Shown here piece by piece: positions 52,370 to 60,445 of a DNA stretch of 64,000 nt. The stretch lies in NCBI GenBank assembly GCA_016286205.1, contig JAEESF010000003.1:138254-202253 (forward strand), in the 5' to 3' direction. A program made the position numbers and the translations under genes. Origin of the DNA: Colicola sp016286205. Its GTDB lineage: Bacteria; Bacteroidota; Bacteroidia; Bacteroidales; Paludibacteraceae. How positions within the stretch are numbered: the stretch's first letter is position 1; every line of letters begins with the position of its first letter. The notes under the pieces were generated by a model, which saw nothing but the letters and a program-made list of their open reading frames with translations, did not search any database and was not told the DNA's origin.

Positions 52370-52900
52370 TTGAAGAAAAAAATCGGTATATACGGAGGCA
52401 GTTTCAATCCCGTGCATTTTGGTCACGTAGGGTTGGCTCGGTGGGTCGTAGAGCACACCGACCTGGACGAACTATGGATGCTTGTCAGCCCGAATAATCC
52501 GCTCAAACAGGCTGATTCGTTGGCGCCGGAGCAGGAGCGGCTGGCAGCAGTACGCGAGGCTGTGAAGGATATTCCGAATGTAGTAGCCAGTGATTTTGAG
52601 TTCTCATTGCCGCGTCCTTCCTATACGGCTAATACGCTCCGCGAATTGCAGAAACGCTTTCCTCAGTATGACTTTTCGCTCGTTATCGGAGAGGATAATC
52701 TCGCCATTTTTACTCAGTGGCGCGAGTGGGAATATATACTAAAAAACTTCCGCATCTTCGTTTATCCAAGACACGGAAGTGATTCAATTTCAGATTTTAA
52801 ATTTCAAATTGCAGATTTCAAGAATCTTGTATTCCTGGCTAACGCGCCTTATTTTGACATCTCATCCACTGCCATTCGCCGTTCGCGCGAAGGTCAGTAA
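52370..52900 (+). CDS. nadD: nicotinate-nucleotide adenylyltransferase, short C-terminus
   Basis: NadD joins nicotinate mononucleotide with ATP for NAD synthesis. GIYGGSFNPVHFGH, the HXGH-type motif, and the adenylyl-binding SSTAIRR are present. Start codon is TTG, 3 nt after the gmk stop. A 7-bp array at 52785-52826 encodes SISDFKFQIADFK. The chain ends SSTAIRRSREGQ, whereas typical NadD continues about 20-25 residues past this Ser-Thr motif, and its 3' end lies over the last 62 nt of prmA on the other strand. Confidence 0.88.
   Translation: MKKKIGIYGGSFNPVHFGHVGLARWVVEHTDLDELWMLVSPNNPLKQADSLAPEQERLAAVREAVKDIPNVVASDFEFSLPRPSYTANTLRELQKRFPQYDFSLVIGEDNLAIFTQWREWEYILKNFRIFVYPRHGSDSISDFKFQIADFKNLVFLANAPYFDISSTAIRRSREGQ
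52785..52826 (+). repeat. 7-bp tandem repeat inside nadD
   Basis: Heptamers CAATTTC, AGATTTT, AAATTTC, AAATTGC, AGATTTC and a decayed AAGAATC lie inside the coding frame. They encode DFKFQIADFK, close to NFKFQISN encoded by the folC array at 54707. Confidence 0.75.
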
Positions 52901-53612
52901 CCTCCAATTTGTTTTCTTCAGCTGCTTGGCGTAGCGCAGTGCAGTCGGTGGCATAGAAACCACTTAACCACAGTTGTCCACCCGGATTGAGGTGGGCAGC
53001 GTAAGCAGGCATATTAGCCAAGAGAATATTCCGATGGATATTGGCCATAATCAGGTCAAACTTTCCTTCCTCAGGCACGGTATCGCCTAAGCGCACATCT
53101 ATCTCCACGCCGTTTAGCGCAGCGTTCTCTTGCGCATTCTCCACACTCTTTTCATCTATATCAATCGCCAGCACACGGTCCGCACCGCGACGTTTGGCAA
53201 AGATAGCTAGCACGCCGGTGCCTGTGCCGTGATCCAAAACGCTGAGTCCTTTGAGGTCGGCTTGCAACAGTGCGTCAATCATCATGGATGTTGTCTCGTG
53301 GTGACCTGCGCCGAAGGCGCAATGAGGCACAATACGTACACCTAATGGCAGTTCTTGGATCGGATGTTCCGCTTCCCAAGCAGCGTTCCAGTTCTCGTCC
53401 GGACAATCTTCTAGACTAACTAACTTGACTCCCTCGGTTGAGGCGATTATTGCATCAAGGGCCGAACGTTGAGTGTCTAATAGGGCTGTAGGAATATAGG
53501 CTTTGTTGCCATCGATGGTGTCAAAGCCTAAGTCGAAGAGGGCCTGCGCGAATACATCGGCCTGCCACTCTTCGGCAAAGTGCATACTAAATGTCGCTAC
53601 GGAGTACCGCAT
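52839..53612 (-). CDS. prmA: ribosomal protein L11 methyltransferase
   Basis: This 257-residue SAM methyltransferase has WNAAWEAEHPI, AFGAGHHETTSMMIDALL, VLDHGTGTGVLAIFAKRRG, DIDEKSVENAQENAALNG and IMANIHRNIL, the PrmA set (motif I here is HGTGTG where GCGTG is usual). It methylates L11. The C-terminus (EWQWMRCQNKAR) is normal, so the 62-nt overlap with nadD is more likely a change on the nadD side. Confidence 0.9.
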   Translation of the reverse strand: MRYSVATFSMHFAEEWQADVFAQALFDLGFDTIDGNKAYIPTALLDTQRSALDAIIASTEGVKLVSLEDCPDENWNAAWEAEHPIQELPLGVRIVPHCAFGAGHHETTSMMIDALLQADLKGLSVLDHGTGTGVLAIFAKRRGADRVLAIDIDEKSVENAQENAALNGVEIDVRLGDTVPEEGKFDLIMANIHRNILLANMPAYAAHLNPGGQLWLSGFYATDCTALRQAAEENKLEVTDLRANGEWQWMRCQNKAR

Positions 53613-53615
53613 TCT

Positions 53616-54209
53616 TTACCACTGATTGTAGTGGATGTTGGCTTCGTTGTATTTCTCCTTGACAGCCGGTTGCTCGGCAGGAACGCCTACGGGCACTACG
53701 CAGAGAGGAATAATATGTTCGGGCATGCCAAGCATCTCTTGTACTATTTTTACACGTTCCATGTCCGGATGGAGTCCCGTCCAAACGGCTCCGAGTCTCA
53801 TAGCGTGAGCGGCCAGGAGCAGATTCTCTGTGGCAGCAGACACGTCGTTGATCCAGAAATCGCGTCCTGTACCTTCGATAGCTTTGCTCAGGTCGCCGCA
53901 AGGAATGATGGCACATGCAGCACCATTCTGACAGCGTGAATAAGGCAGTGCTTCGCCCAAACGGTCAATCAACGCTTGGTCGGTTACTACGAAGAAGGCC
54001 CAAGGCTGTTTGTTGATGGCCGATGGAGCCGCCATAGCTGCGCGAAGCAACGTATCCACTTGGGCTTGAGTGATTTTCTCGCCCGTAAACTGACGCACTG
54101 ATACACGCGTCATGATGTTGGTGATTGCGGGATTTTCCATACTCTGAGGTTGTTGGGTGCAAGCGACTAGTGTCATGGCGCACAGTGCTGCAAGGATGAT
54201 TCGTTTCAT
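53616..54209 (-). CDS. nitroreductase-family lipoprotein
   Basis: This 197-residue FMN-dependent nitroreductase has SVRQFTGEKITQAQVDTLL, AAMAAPSAINKQPWAFFVV and AATENLLLAAHAMRLGAVWTG. Unusually, it starts with a lipoprotein signal, MKRIILAALCAMTLVACTQQP, with a Leu-Val-Ala-Cys lipobox. It would therefore sit in the periplasm or on a membrane, where a flavin and electron donor must be supplied. Several Bacteroidales nitroreductases share this. Confidence 0.87.
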   Translation of the reverse strand: MKRIILAALCAMTLVACTQQPQSMENPAITNIMTRVSVRQFTGEKITQAQVDTLLRAAMAAPSAINKQPWAFFVVTDQALIDRLGEALPYSRCQNGAACAIIPCGDLSKAIEGTGRDFWINDVSAATENLLLAAHAMRLGAVWTGLHPDMERVKIVQEMLGMPEHIIPLCVVPVGVPAEQPAVKEKYNEANIHYNQW

Positions 54210-54276
54210 AACTATTAACTTTTATTTAACTTTCCACTTTTAACTATCGACTTTAAACTTTCCACTTTCCACTTTC
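54210..54276. repeat. 7-bp tandem repeat array ending folC
   Basis: Units include AACTATT, AACTTTT, a 4-nt break, AACTTTC, CACTTTT, AACTATC, GACTTTA, AACTTTC, CACTTTC, CACTTTC. The array encodes the last residues (ESGKWKV) and supplies the stop codon of folC on the minus strand. Confidence 0.85.
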
Positions 54277-54975
54277 AATCGTCAGTGCTTCGCCTACCAG
54301 ATAATTGCTTCCACCGATAAATACGGCGTCGTCCGGCGAGGCCTGGCTGAGTGCGTACGGTATGGCCTCTGTGGGCTTGTCGATTGCTTTTCCTTCGTCA
54401 CCCCACATGGTAAGCATCTCTTGTGCTGTGCGGGCGCGTTGGGTGCTTGGGGTAGTGAATATATAGCGGTAGCGTTCGCCACGTGGCAACAGGCGCATCA
54501 CGACGTCTGTATCTTTGTCGTTGACCATGCCGAAGACTATCCAAATTCGCGGGTTCGGTAGGGCGCGTAGTTGCTGCGCTACGTACTGGAGACCATGACT
54601 GTTATGCCCCGTGTCGCAGATGACCAGCGGTTCGGTTTGTAGAATCTCCCATCGTCCGCGCAGACCCGTCAAACGGCATACATGGGAAAAGCCATCTCTG
54701 ATGGCTAAATTTGAAATTTGAAATTTGAAATTTGAATTTTTTAAAGCTTGCAGGGCCACATAAGCCGTTTGCATGTTTTGCTCCTGATAGATCCCTTTTA
54801 GTTCGCATTCGGGGGCCTCTTGCAGTCTGCGTCGGCGTAGGTAACCGCACTGGTCGGCAAACCATATTCGGCAGTCGGTTGTCTCGAGTCCTTCGCCCAG
54901 TATACCGCATTCTTGCGCCCGAGCGAGGAAGACATTCATGGTCTGCGGATGAGTCTCGCCAATGACGCATGGCAC
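54253..54975 (-). pseudogene. folC: folC, 3' part after in-frame TAG
   Basis: The C-terminal portion of folylpolyglutamate/dihydrofolate synthase shares one reading frame with the 5' part. After the TAG at 55002-55000 the frame resumes KAGIIKPGVPCVIGETHP without shift. Later motifs are LVICDTGHNSHGLQ, the typical ICDGAHN-like Mur-ligase motif, and IWIVFGMVNDKD. Residues SNFKFQISN come from a 7-bp array (54707-54741) and the last eight codons from another (54256-54276). Translation alone could only restart at an internal codon such as ATG 54975. Confidence 0.82.
54707..54741 (-). repeat. 7-bp tandem repeat inside folC
   Basis: Plus-strand units AAATTTG four times, then AATTTTT, in perfect register. 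It encodes part of KNSNFKFQISN in the folC frame, an insertion relative to ordinary FolC. Confidence 0.85.
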
Positions 54976-54999
54976 GCCGGGTTTGATGATTCCAGCTTT

Positions 55000-55551
55000 C
55001 TATCGTGCTATCTGCGCCAGTGTGTTGCCGAGAAACTCTGTATGGTCGAGTCCGATGTTCGTGATGACCGATAGGAGAGGTGTCAGTACGTTGGTGCAGT
55101 CGAGTCGTCCTCCCAAGCCCGTTTCTACTACCGCAATATCGACTTTCTGCGCCACAAAATAGGCGAATGCCATGGCGGTCATGGTCTCAAAGAATGAGGG
55201 CTGCACTTCGTCCAGATAGTCGCGGTTGTGCTCCACAAAACTTACTACATCCTCTTGGCTGATGGGTTGACCGTTGATGCGAATGCGTTCGCGCAAATCC
55301 ACCAGGTGCGGACTGGTGTAGAGTCCTACACGCAGGCCGGAGGCTTGTAGTGCGGCTGCTATCAGATGGGCAGTCGAACCCTTGCCGTTGGTGCCAGCTA
55401 CGTGTATCGCGCGTAGTAATAGGTGAGGATTACCAACGTGTTCCATCAGCCGGAGTGTGTTCTCCAGACCTGGTTTGTATGCCGCTGCGCCTACCATGTG
55501 AAATGGCGGACGCGATGTGTAGAGATATTCTATCGTTTCCTTGTAATCCAC
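55000..55551 (-). pseudogene. folC: folC, 5' part up to in-frame TAG
   Basis: The N-terminal part of FolC includes the P-loop HVAGTNGKGSTAHLIA, LYTSPHLVDLRERI, ETGLGGRLDCTNV and ITNIGLDHTEFLGNTLAQIAR. It ends at TAG exactly where the conserved REKAGIIKPG motif has Glu, so a single GAG-to-TAG change splits the gene. Start is GTG at 55551, which belongs to a CACTTTA heptamer array. FolC is normally essential, so readthrough, a suppressor, a second copy or a sequence error must be considered. Confidence 0.85.
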
Positions 55552-55624
55552 TTTACACTTTACACCTTACACTTTCGACTATCGTCCTCTCGTCCTTTCG
55601 CCTTTAACCTCTCATCCTTTCCAC
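55549..55624. repeat. 7-bp tandem repeat array between folC and dnaE
   Basis: Units CACTTTA, CACTTTA, CACCTTA, CACTTTC, GACTATC are followed by GTCCTCT/CGTCCTTT/CGCC-like units to about 55624. It fills the complete gap from the dnaE stop and provides the GTG start codon of folC. Confidence 0.85.
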
Positions 55625-55626
55625 CG

Positions 55627-58600
55627 TTACTTCGTAACGACCGTGAAATCAATCGTGCCTTCCATGCGCTTGACGCAGAGCCAACGGTAGAAAGCGGGCG
55701 TGATGTGAACCGAGTGACCGCGGCTGGTGAGCGATACGCGGTGGCGATTCATTGGGTTGTAAACACTGATATGCAGGCGGTTGTTGCCCGGATTCGCCTT
55801 GATTTGGTCTTGCAGATCCTGGATCAGTTCGCCGGACAGGTCGTTGAGCGAGAGCTGCAGATTGATACCTTCTATACGTTGGTCCTGCACATCACCCAGT
55901 GTATCTACGCGTTGCGCGACAAATTCGTATTCGGCCTGTTCGTCCGGCTGTTCGCGGAACCATCGCTGACCGGCGTTCTTCTGCTGAATGACACCTGTCA
56001 CCAGCACGTACATATTTTTCAGCATCAGGTGGCCGAACTGCTGATAGGCGCTACCGAACAAGGTAAAATTGTAACTGCCGGTGTAATCCTCAATGGTATA
56101 TTTGCCGTAGGGGTTACCTTTCTTGCTGATGAGTTGCTCAGCGGTGACGATGATACCGCCGAAGAAGCATACTTTATTTTTGTGCTTGGCAATAAATTCC
56201 GAAGGCAGCAATGGTCGGTCTGTCGGCTCTTCTTCCTTTTTAGGCGAAGCCTTGGGTGTCTCCGCTGCAGGCATCTCTTCGCCCGATTCGTTGTCGGCGT
56301 TGTCGGCCGAATAATCCAAAGCATCTTCCGCCACGGGTTCTCCTTCGCTCTCAGGCATAGTCTCGGCTATCTCTGTGCGGATGCGCAGTTCGGCGTTCTT
56401 GCGTGCGTCCGGTTGTTCCCATCCACGGAAGAGCGACAACTCGTGTGCTGTCAGGTTGCACAGTTCTTTTACCTCAAACTCATATTCATCCAGCGGGTGA
56501 GCGGAGAGGTAGATTCCTATCAGGTCTTTCTCACGGTTGAGTCGTTCTATGGTATCCCATTTGGGTGGAGTAGGCAGGTTCGGGTGGTGCACTTCGATAG
56601 TCTCTACCAGGTCGCCGAAGAGCGAGTTCCGGCTATTCTCACGGTCTTGCTGGAAATGGTTGCCGTATAGCATGAGCGCGTCCAGTGCGGGTGTGCCGCC
56701 GTCGTAGGTGCCCAGTATCTGTTCGCGGTAGATATCCTTGAAACAGCCGAAGGCGCCTGCCTGAGCCAGACATTCTATGGTCTTGCGGTTGCAACTCTGT
56801 AGGTTGACGCGCTCCAGGAAATCGAATATATTGGTGTACTTGCCGTTTTTCTCACGTTCCTGAATGATGGCTTCTGCTGCTCCTTCACCCACGCCCTTGA
56901 TGCCGCCCAGACCAAAGCGGATGTCGCCCTTGCTATTGACGATGAAGGACAGTTCCGATTCATTCACGTCAGGCTCCAGAACGCTCAAACCGAGGGCACG
57001 GCATTCGTCCATCAGTTTGGTCACTTCCTTGATATCGTCTCGGTGGACGGTCAGGTTGGCCGCCATAAATTCGGCAGGGTAGTGCGCTTTGAGGTAACCG
57101 GTCTGGTAGGCCACCCACGAGTAGCAAGCCGCGTGCGATTTGTTGAACGCATAGCTGGCAAATTTCTCCCAGTCGCTCCAGATCTTGTCCAGTATTTTCG
57201 GGTCGTGTCCGTTCTTCTTGCCGCCGTCCATGAATTTATCTTTGAGCGAGGCCAGTACGGTCATCTGTTTCTTACCCATCGCCTTACGGAGTTTGTCGCT
57301 CTCGCCTCGTGTGAAATTAGCCAACAGACGGCTGAGTAGCATGACTTGCTCTTGGTAAACCGTTACGCCGTACGTATCCTTCAGATACTGCTCCATGACG
57401 GGTATGTCGTACGTCACAGGTTCCTTACCCTGTTTACGGCGGATGAACTGTGGTATGTAGTCCATTGGTCCCGGGCGGTAGAGGGCGTTCATGGCAATCA
57501 GGTCGCCGATGACGGTCGGCTTCAGTTCTTTCAGATATTTCTGCATGCCGGCCGACTCAAACTGGAATACGGCTACGGTCTTTCCTTCTTGGAAGAGGCG
57601 GTATGTCTCCGGGTCGTCGATAGGTATATGGTCGATATCGATGTCAATGCCGCGTGCTTTCTTGACATTGCGCAGACACTCCTTGATGATGGTTAGGGTA
57701 ATCAGTCCCAAGAAGTCCATCTTGATCAGTCCGACGCTCTCTACTACGTGTCCGTCGTATTCGGTCACCAGCACACGTTTCTTGGCGTTCTTATCCTCCA
57801 CCGAACTCAGCGGAGCGAAGTTGGTCAGGTCGTCTGCACCGATAATCACGCCACAGGCGTGTACGCCCACTTGGCGGATGGTACCTTCCAGTCGTGCAGC
57901 GAATTGCAGCATAGAGCGCTCGTTGGGATCGCCGTTTTGGTAGATATCTTTCAGTTCGTCAATATAGCGGTAGCAGTTCTTCAGGTTCACTTTGGGCGAC
58001 TCGCCTTTGTCGTCTTTGACATTGTCCGGGAAGTTGCGGTCGGGAATCAGTCCCTTCAGTTCGTTGACACGCTGCAGCGGTACTTGTTGCACGCGTCCTA
58101 CATCGGCCAAAGCCGACTTGGTAGCCATCTTGCCATAGGTGACGATATGCGCCACGTGTGTCTCGCCGTATTTGCGGCTGACGTAGTCGAGCACTTTGCC
58201 TCGTCCGCAATCTTCGAAGTCGGTATCGATATCGGGTAGGGAGATACGGTCGGGATTGAGGAAACGCTCGAACAGGAGGTCGTATTTCAGTGGGTCCAGA
58301 TCGGTTATCTTGAGACAGTAGGCCACTACGCTTCCTGCGGCGGAACCACGTCCCGGGCCAACCGACACATCCAGTTCTTCGCGCGCAGCGCGTATGAAAT
58401 CCATCACGATGAGGAAGTAACCCGGGAAGCCCATCGAGTTGATGGTGTTCAGTTCAAATTCGATACGCTCTTTCAGCACCTCGTCTGTGTCGAGCCGCTC
58501 TTGGCCGTACCGCATTTTCGCGCCCTCCATGGTCAAGTGGCGCAGGTAGGCAGCCTCGAAGGCCACACGGCTCTCGTAGTCCTCCTCGCGTCCGAAACTC

Positions 58601-59643
58601 TCGGGGATGGGGAACTTAGGCATTATCGGGTCGCAATCGATATCGTATATCTCTACTTTGTCAACTATCTCCTGGGTGTTGCTGAGTGCTTCGGGTATGT
58701 CGCTGAAGATGTCCGCCATCTCTTCTGGCGTTTTCAGCCACTCCTGCTTGGTGTAGTGCATTCGGTTGACATCGTTGACGAAGTGGTTGGTGCTGAGGCA
58801 GATGAGTCGGTCGTGCGCCTCGGCATCTTCTTCGTTGACAAAGTGGCTGTCGTTGGTGCAGATAATCTTTACTCCATATTTGCGAGCCAGGGCAATCAGT
58901 ACGGGATTGACTTGTTGCTGCCGCATATACACTTCTTGGTCGCCTCCGGGCACCTGTGTCTCGTGGCGCTGCAGCTCGATGTAATAGTCCTCGCCAAACA
59001 GGTTTCGGTACCATTGTACGGTCTCCTCTGCTTCGGCGAAAATGCCTTGCTCAATCAGACTCTCGACATCGGACTCTTGCCTCTCGCCTCTCGCCGCAAA
59101 CCCTTCCATGATTTTTTGCGGCAACTCACCACCCAGGCAGGCGGAGCAGCAGACGATACCCTCGTGCCATTGCTCTAGCAGTTCGCGGTCGATACGCGGC
59201 GTGTGGTAGTAGGCGTCTGACATGAATCCGGCGCTAATCAGTCGGCATAGGTTGTGATAGCCGGTCATGTTCTTTGCCAGCAGTATGAGGTGCCATCCGG
59301 AGCGGTCGATGACGTAGGTACGTCCTTCGGCGTTGGTTGTCTTGTCGTCGTTGCGTGAGAGTCGTCCGCGTCGTGCGCAATAGGCCTCGCAGCCCACAAT
59401 GGGCTTGAAGGGAATATACTCGCCGTTCTCCTCACTTTCCGCTTTCGCCTTTCGACTTTTGTTGATGCCCTTGCAATAATCCAGCAGCTCCTTGATGCCG
59501 TACATATTGCCGTGATCGGTCAGCGCCACGGCGTTCATGCCGGTGGCTATACATTTGTCCACTATCTCCGGTACGCGCGACATGCCGTCGAGCAGCGAAT
59601 AGTGTGAGTGAACGTGTAAATGTGTAAAATTCATAGTAGTCAT
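55627..59643 (-). CDS. dnaE: DNA polymerase III alpha subunit
   Basis: The 1338-residue replicase subunit has an N-terminal PHP domain (FTHLHVHSHYSLLDG), a polymerase core with GPGRGSAAGSVVAYCL and the catalytic Asp pair in PDIDTDFEDCG, a helix-hairpin-helix part, and a C-terminal OB domain. Two 7-bp arrays lie within its coding frame (59074-59101 and 59433-59460), giving FAARGERQES and KSRKAKAESEE, both insertions by comparison with usual DnaE. An acidic low-complexity linker lies near residues 1100-1145. The promoter sits only 10 nt before the ATG. Confidence 0.96.
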   Translation of the reverse strand: MTTMNFTHLHVHSHYSLLDGMSRVPEIVDKCIATGMNAVALTDHGNMYGIKELLDYCKGINKSRKAKAESEENGEYIPFKPIVGCEAYCARRGRLSRNDDKTTNAEGRTYVIDRSGWHLILLAKNMTGYHNLCRLISAGFMSDAYYHTPRIDRELLEQWHEGIVCCSACLGGELPQKIMEGFAARGERQESDVESLIEQGIFAEAEETVQWYRNLFGEDYYIELQRHETQVPGGDQEVYMRQQQVNPVLIALARKYGVKIICTNDSHFVNEEDAEAHDRLICLSTNHFVNDVNRMHYTKQEWLKTPEEMADIFSDIPEALSNTQEIVDKVEIYDIDCDPIMPKFPIPESFGREEDYESRVAFEAAYLRHLTMEGAKMRYGQERLDTDEVLKERIEFELNTINSMGFPGYFLIVMDFIRAAREELDVSVGPGRGSAAGSVVAYCLKITDLDPLKYDLLFERFLNPDRISLPDIDTDFEDCGRGKVLDYVSRKYGETHVAHIVTYGKMATKSALADVGRVQQVPLQRVNELKGLIPDRNFPDNVKDDKGESPKVNLKNCYRYIDELKDIYQNGDPNERSMLQFAARLEGTIRQVGVHACGVIIGADDLTNFAPLSSVEDKNAKKRVLVTEYDGHVVESVGLIKMDFLGLITLTIIKECLRNVKKARGIDIDIDHIPIDDPETYRLFQEGKTVAVFQFESAGMQKYLKELKPTVIGDLIAMNALYRPGPMDYIPQFIRRKQGKEPVTYDIPVMEQYLKDTYGVTVYQEQVMLLSRLLANFTRGESDKLRKAMGKKQMTVLASLKDKFMDGGKKNGHDPKILDKIWSDWEKFASYAFNKSHAACYSWVAYQTGYLKAHYPAEFMAANLTVHRDDIKEVTKLMDECRALGLSVLEPDVNESELSFIVNSKGDIRFGLGGIKGVGEGAAEAIIQEREKNGKYTNIFDFLERVNLQSCNRKTIECLAQAGAFGCFKDIYREQILGTYDGGTPALDALMLYGNHFQQDRENSRNSLFGDLVETIEVHHPNLPTPPKWDTIERLNREKDLIGIYLSAHPLDEYEFEVKELCNLTAHELSLFRGWEQPDARKNAELRIRTEIAETMPESEGEPVAEDALDYSADNADNESGEEMPAAETPKASPKKEEEPTDRPLLPSEFIAKHKNKVCFFGGIIVTAEQLISKKGNPYGKYTIEDYTGSYNFTLFGSAYQQFGHLMLKNMYVLVTGVIQQKNAGQRWFREQPDEQAEYEFVAQRVDTLGDVQDQRIEGINLQLSLNDLSGELIQDLQDQIKANPGNNRLHISVYNPMNRHRVSLTSRGHSVHITPAFYRWLCVKRMEGTIDFTVVTK
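59074..59101 (-). repeat. 7-bp tandem repeat inside dnaE (site 1)
   Basis: Plus-strand units CTCTTGC, CTCTCGC, CTCTCGC, CGCAAAC encode FAARGERQE in the dnaE frame, where other DnaE proteins have no such segment. Confidence 0.75.
59433..59460 (-). repeat. 7-bp tandem repeat inside dnaE (site 2)
   Basis: Plus-strand units CACTTTC, CGCTTTC, GCCTTTC, GACTTTT encode KSRKAKAESE in the PHP domain region, in a surface loop where family members vary. Confidence 0.75.
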
Positions 59644-59684
59644 AAATCGGGTGCAAAAGTAGTGATTTTTTTTGATATATGCAA
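59638..59684 (-). promoter_or_regulatory. dnaE promoter and start; left copy of a 47-bp direct repeat
   Basis: Minus-strand TTTG (59685-59682), a 20-nt spacer, and TACTTTTG (59661-59654), then ATG at 59643. Positions 59638-59684 are identical to 63746-63792. Only 10 nt separate the -7 box from the ATG, so the mRNA leader should be a few nt or absent. The 119 nt between this and the next gene (59685-59803) hold nothing recognised. Confidence 0.82.
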
Positions 59685-59803
59685 ATGAATTGCAGTATTT
59701 ATTTTCATTTTCTTGCTAAAGCAATAATCTATTGGCAGTTACGAAAATCTGCCAGAAAACGTAGTGAAATAATGAATAACCTTTTGACAGTAAGTTTAGT
59801 AGC

Positions 59804-60445
59804 TTATGGGTCAGAGATGAGTGGAGTAGGGATAAGAACATTCATGGAGACGAATTCTGGTTGTATAACAATCTTTTTATCAATATATTCGCTTTGTGTA
59901 AAGAGTTTGTCTGCTTGCCAATGACAAAATGCGACAATCGGAATATTGCGTGTCTTGGCAATCATTTTGAGTAAATATAAATTCGCCTGAATAGTAGTCT
60001 CCTCGTCAAATGCTTGAAAATCAGTCTTCATGTGCGTAAAATTATCGATAAGTATGATACTTATAGCATGCTTGTTGAGTATGCATATCCGCTGTATAAC
60101 CGCCAAAATGGAGGTGTAACTTTGCTCTGCGGCATCTTCAATCCATATAGGTAATTTGCCCATTTTGTACAACATTAGATGGCGTCGCTCAATATCATCA
60201 AACTGAGTGTCAGCATCACAAAAGCGCCAAAAAATATCGAAGAGCATATTGAACATTTTTTTGCGATCATTATCCGTAGATAGCAGTAGCACGCTATTGT
60301 CTCGCGTAGCCACCCCCATCGTCATTTTTGCGATGAGGTCAGTTGTGTCTTCTTCCAAAGGACACAACACGCAATACAATTTGCCATCTTTTAGACCGCG
60401 AAATACTTTGTCAATTTGCTCTATGCCAGTTTCAAATCCTTTCAT
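59804..60445 (-). CDS. DnaB-like RecA-fold protein with lost P-loop
   Basis: This 213-residue protein follows the replicative-helicase DnaB C-terminal pattern: GIEQIDKVFRGLKDGKLYCV, then SVLLLSTDNDRKKMFNML, LPIWIEDAAEQSYTSILAVI, the Walker-B-like IILIDNFTHM and IVAFCHWQADKL. Where DnaB has GKT the sequence reads CPLEEDTTDLIAK, so ATP binding is doubtful. Start 60445 gives ATGA coupling to the nuclease gene. It probably acts as a partner of the nuclease with the same type of domain. Function is not known. Confidence 0.65.
   Translation of the reverse strand: MKGFETGIEQIDKVFRGLKDGKLYCVLCPLEEDTTDLIAKMTMGVATRDNSVLLLSTDNDRKKMFNMLFDIFWRFCDADTQFDDIERRHLMLYKMGKLPIWIEDAAEQSYTSILAVIQRICILNKHAISIILIDNFTHMKTDFQAFDEETTIQANLYLLKMIAKTRNIPIVAFCHWQADKLFTQSEYIDKKIVIQPEFVSMNVLIPTPLISDP

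Noticed and set aside
55423..56670. 415-residue open frame on the plus strand
   Set aside because: Antisense to the folC start and dnaE 3' end; no recognisable domain.
59804..60445. Second replicative helicase DnaB
   Set aside because: Too short, and the P-loop GKT and arginine-finger regions are missing; it is a DnaB-like domain, not a working helicase.
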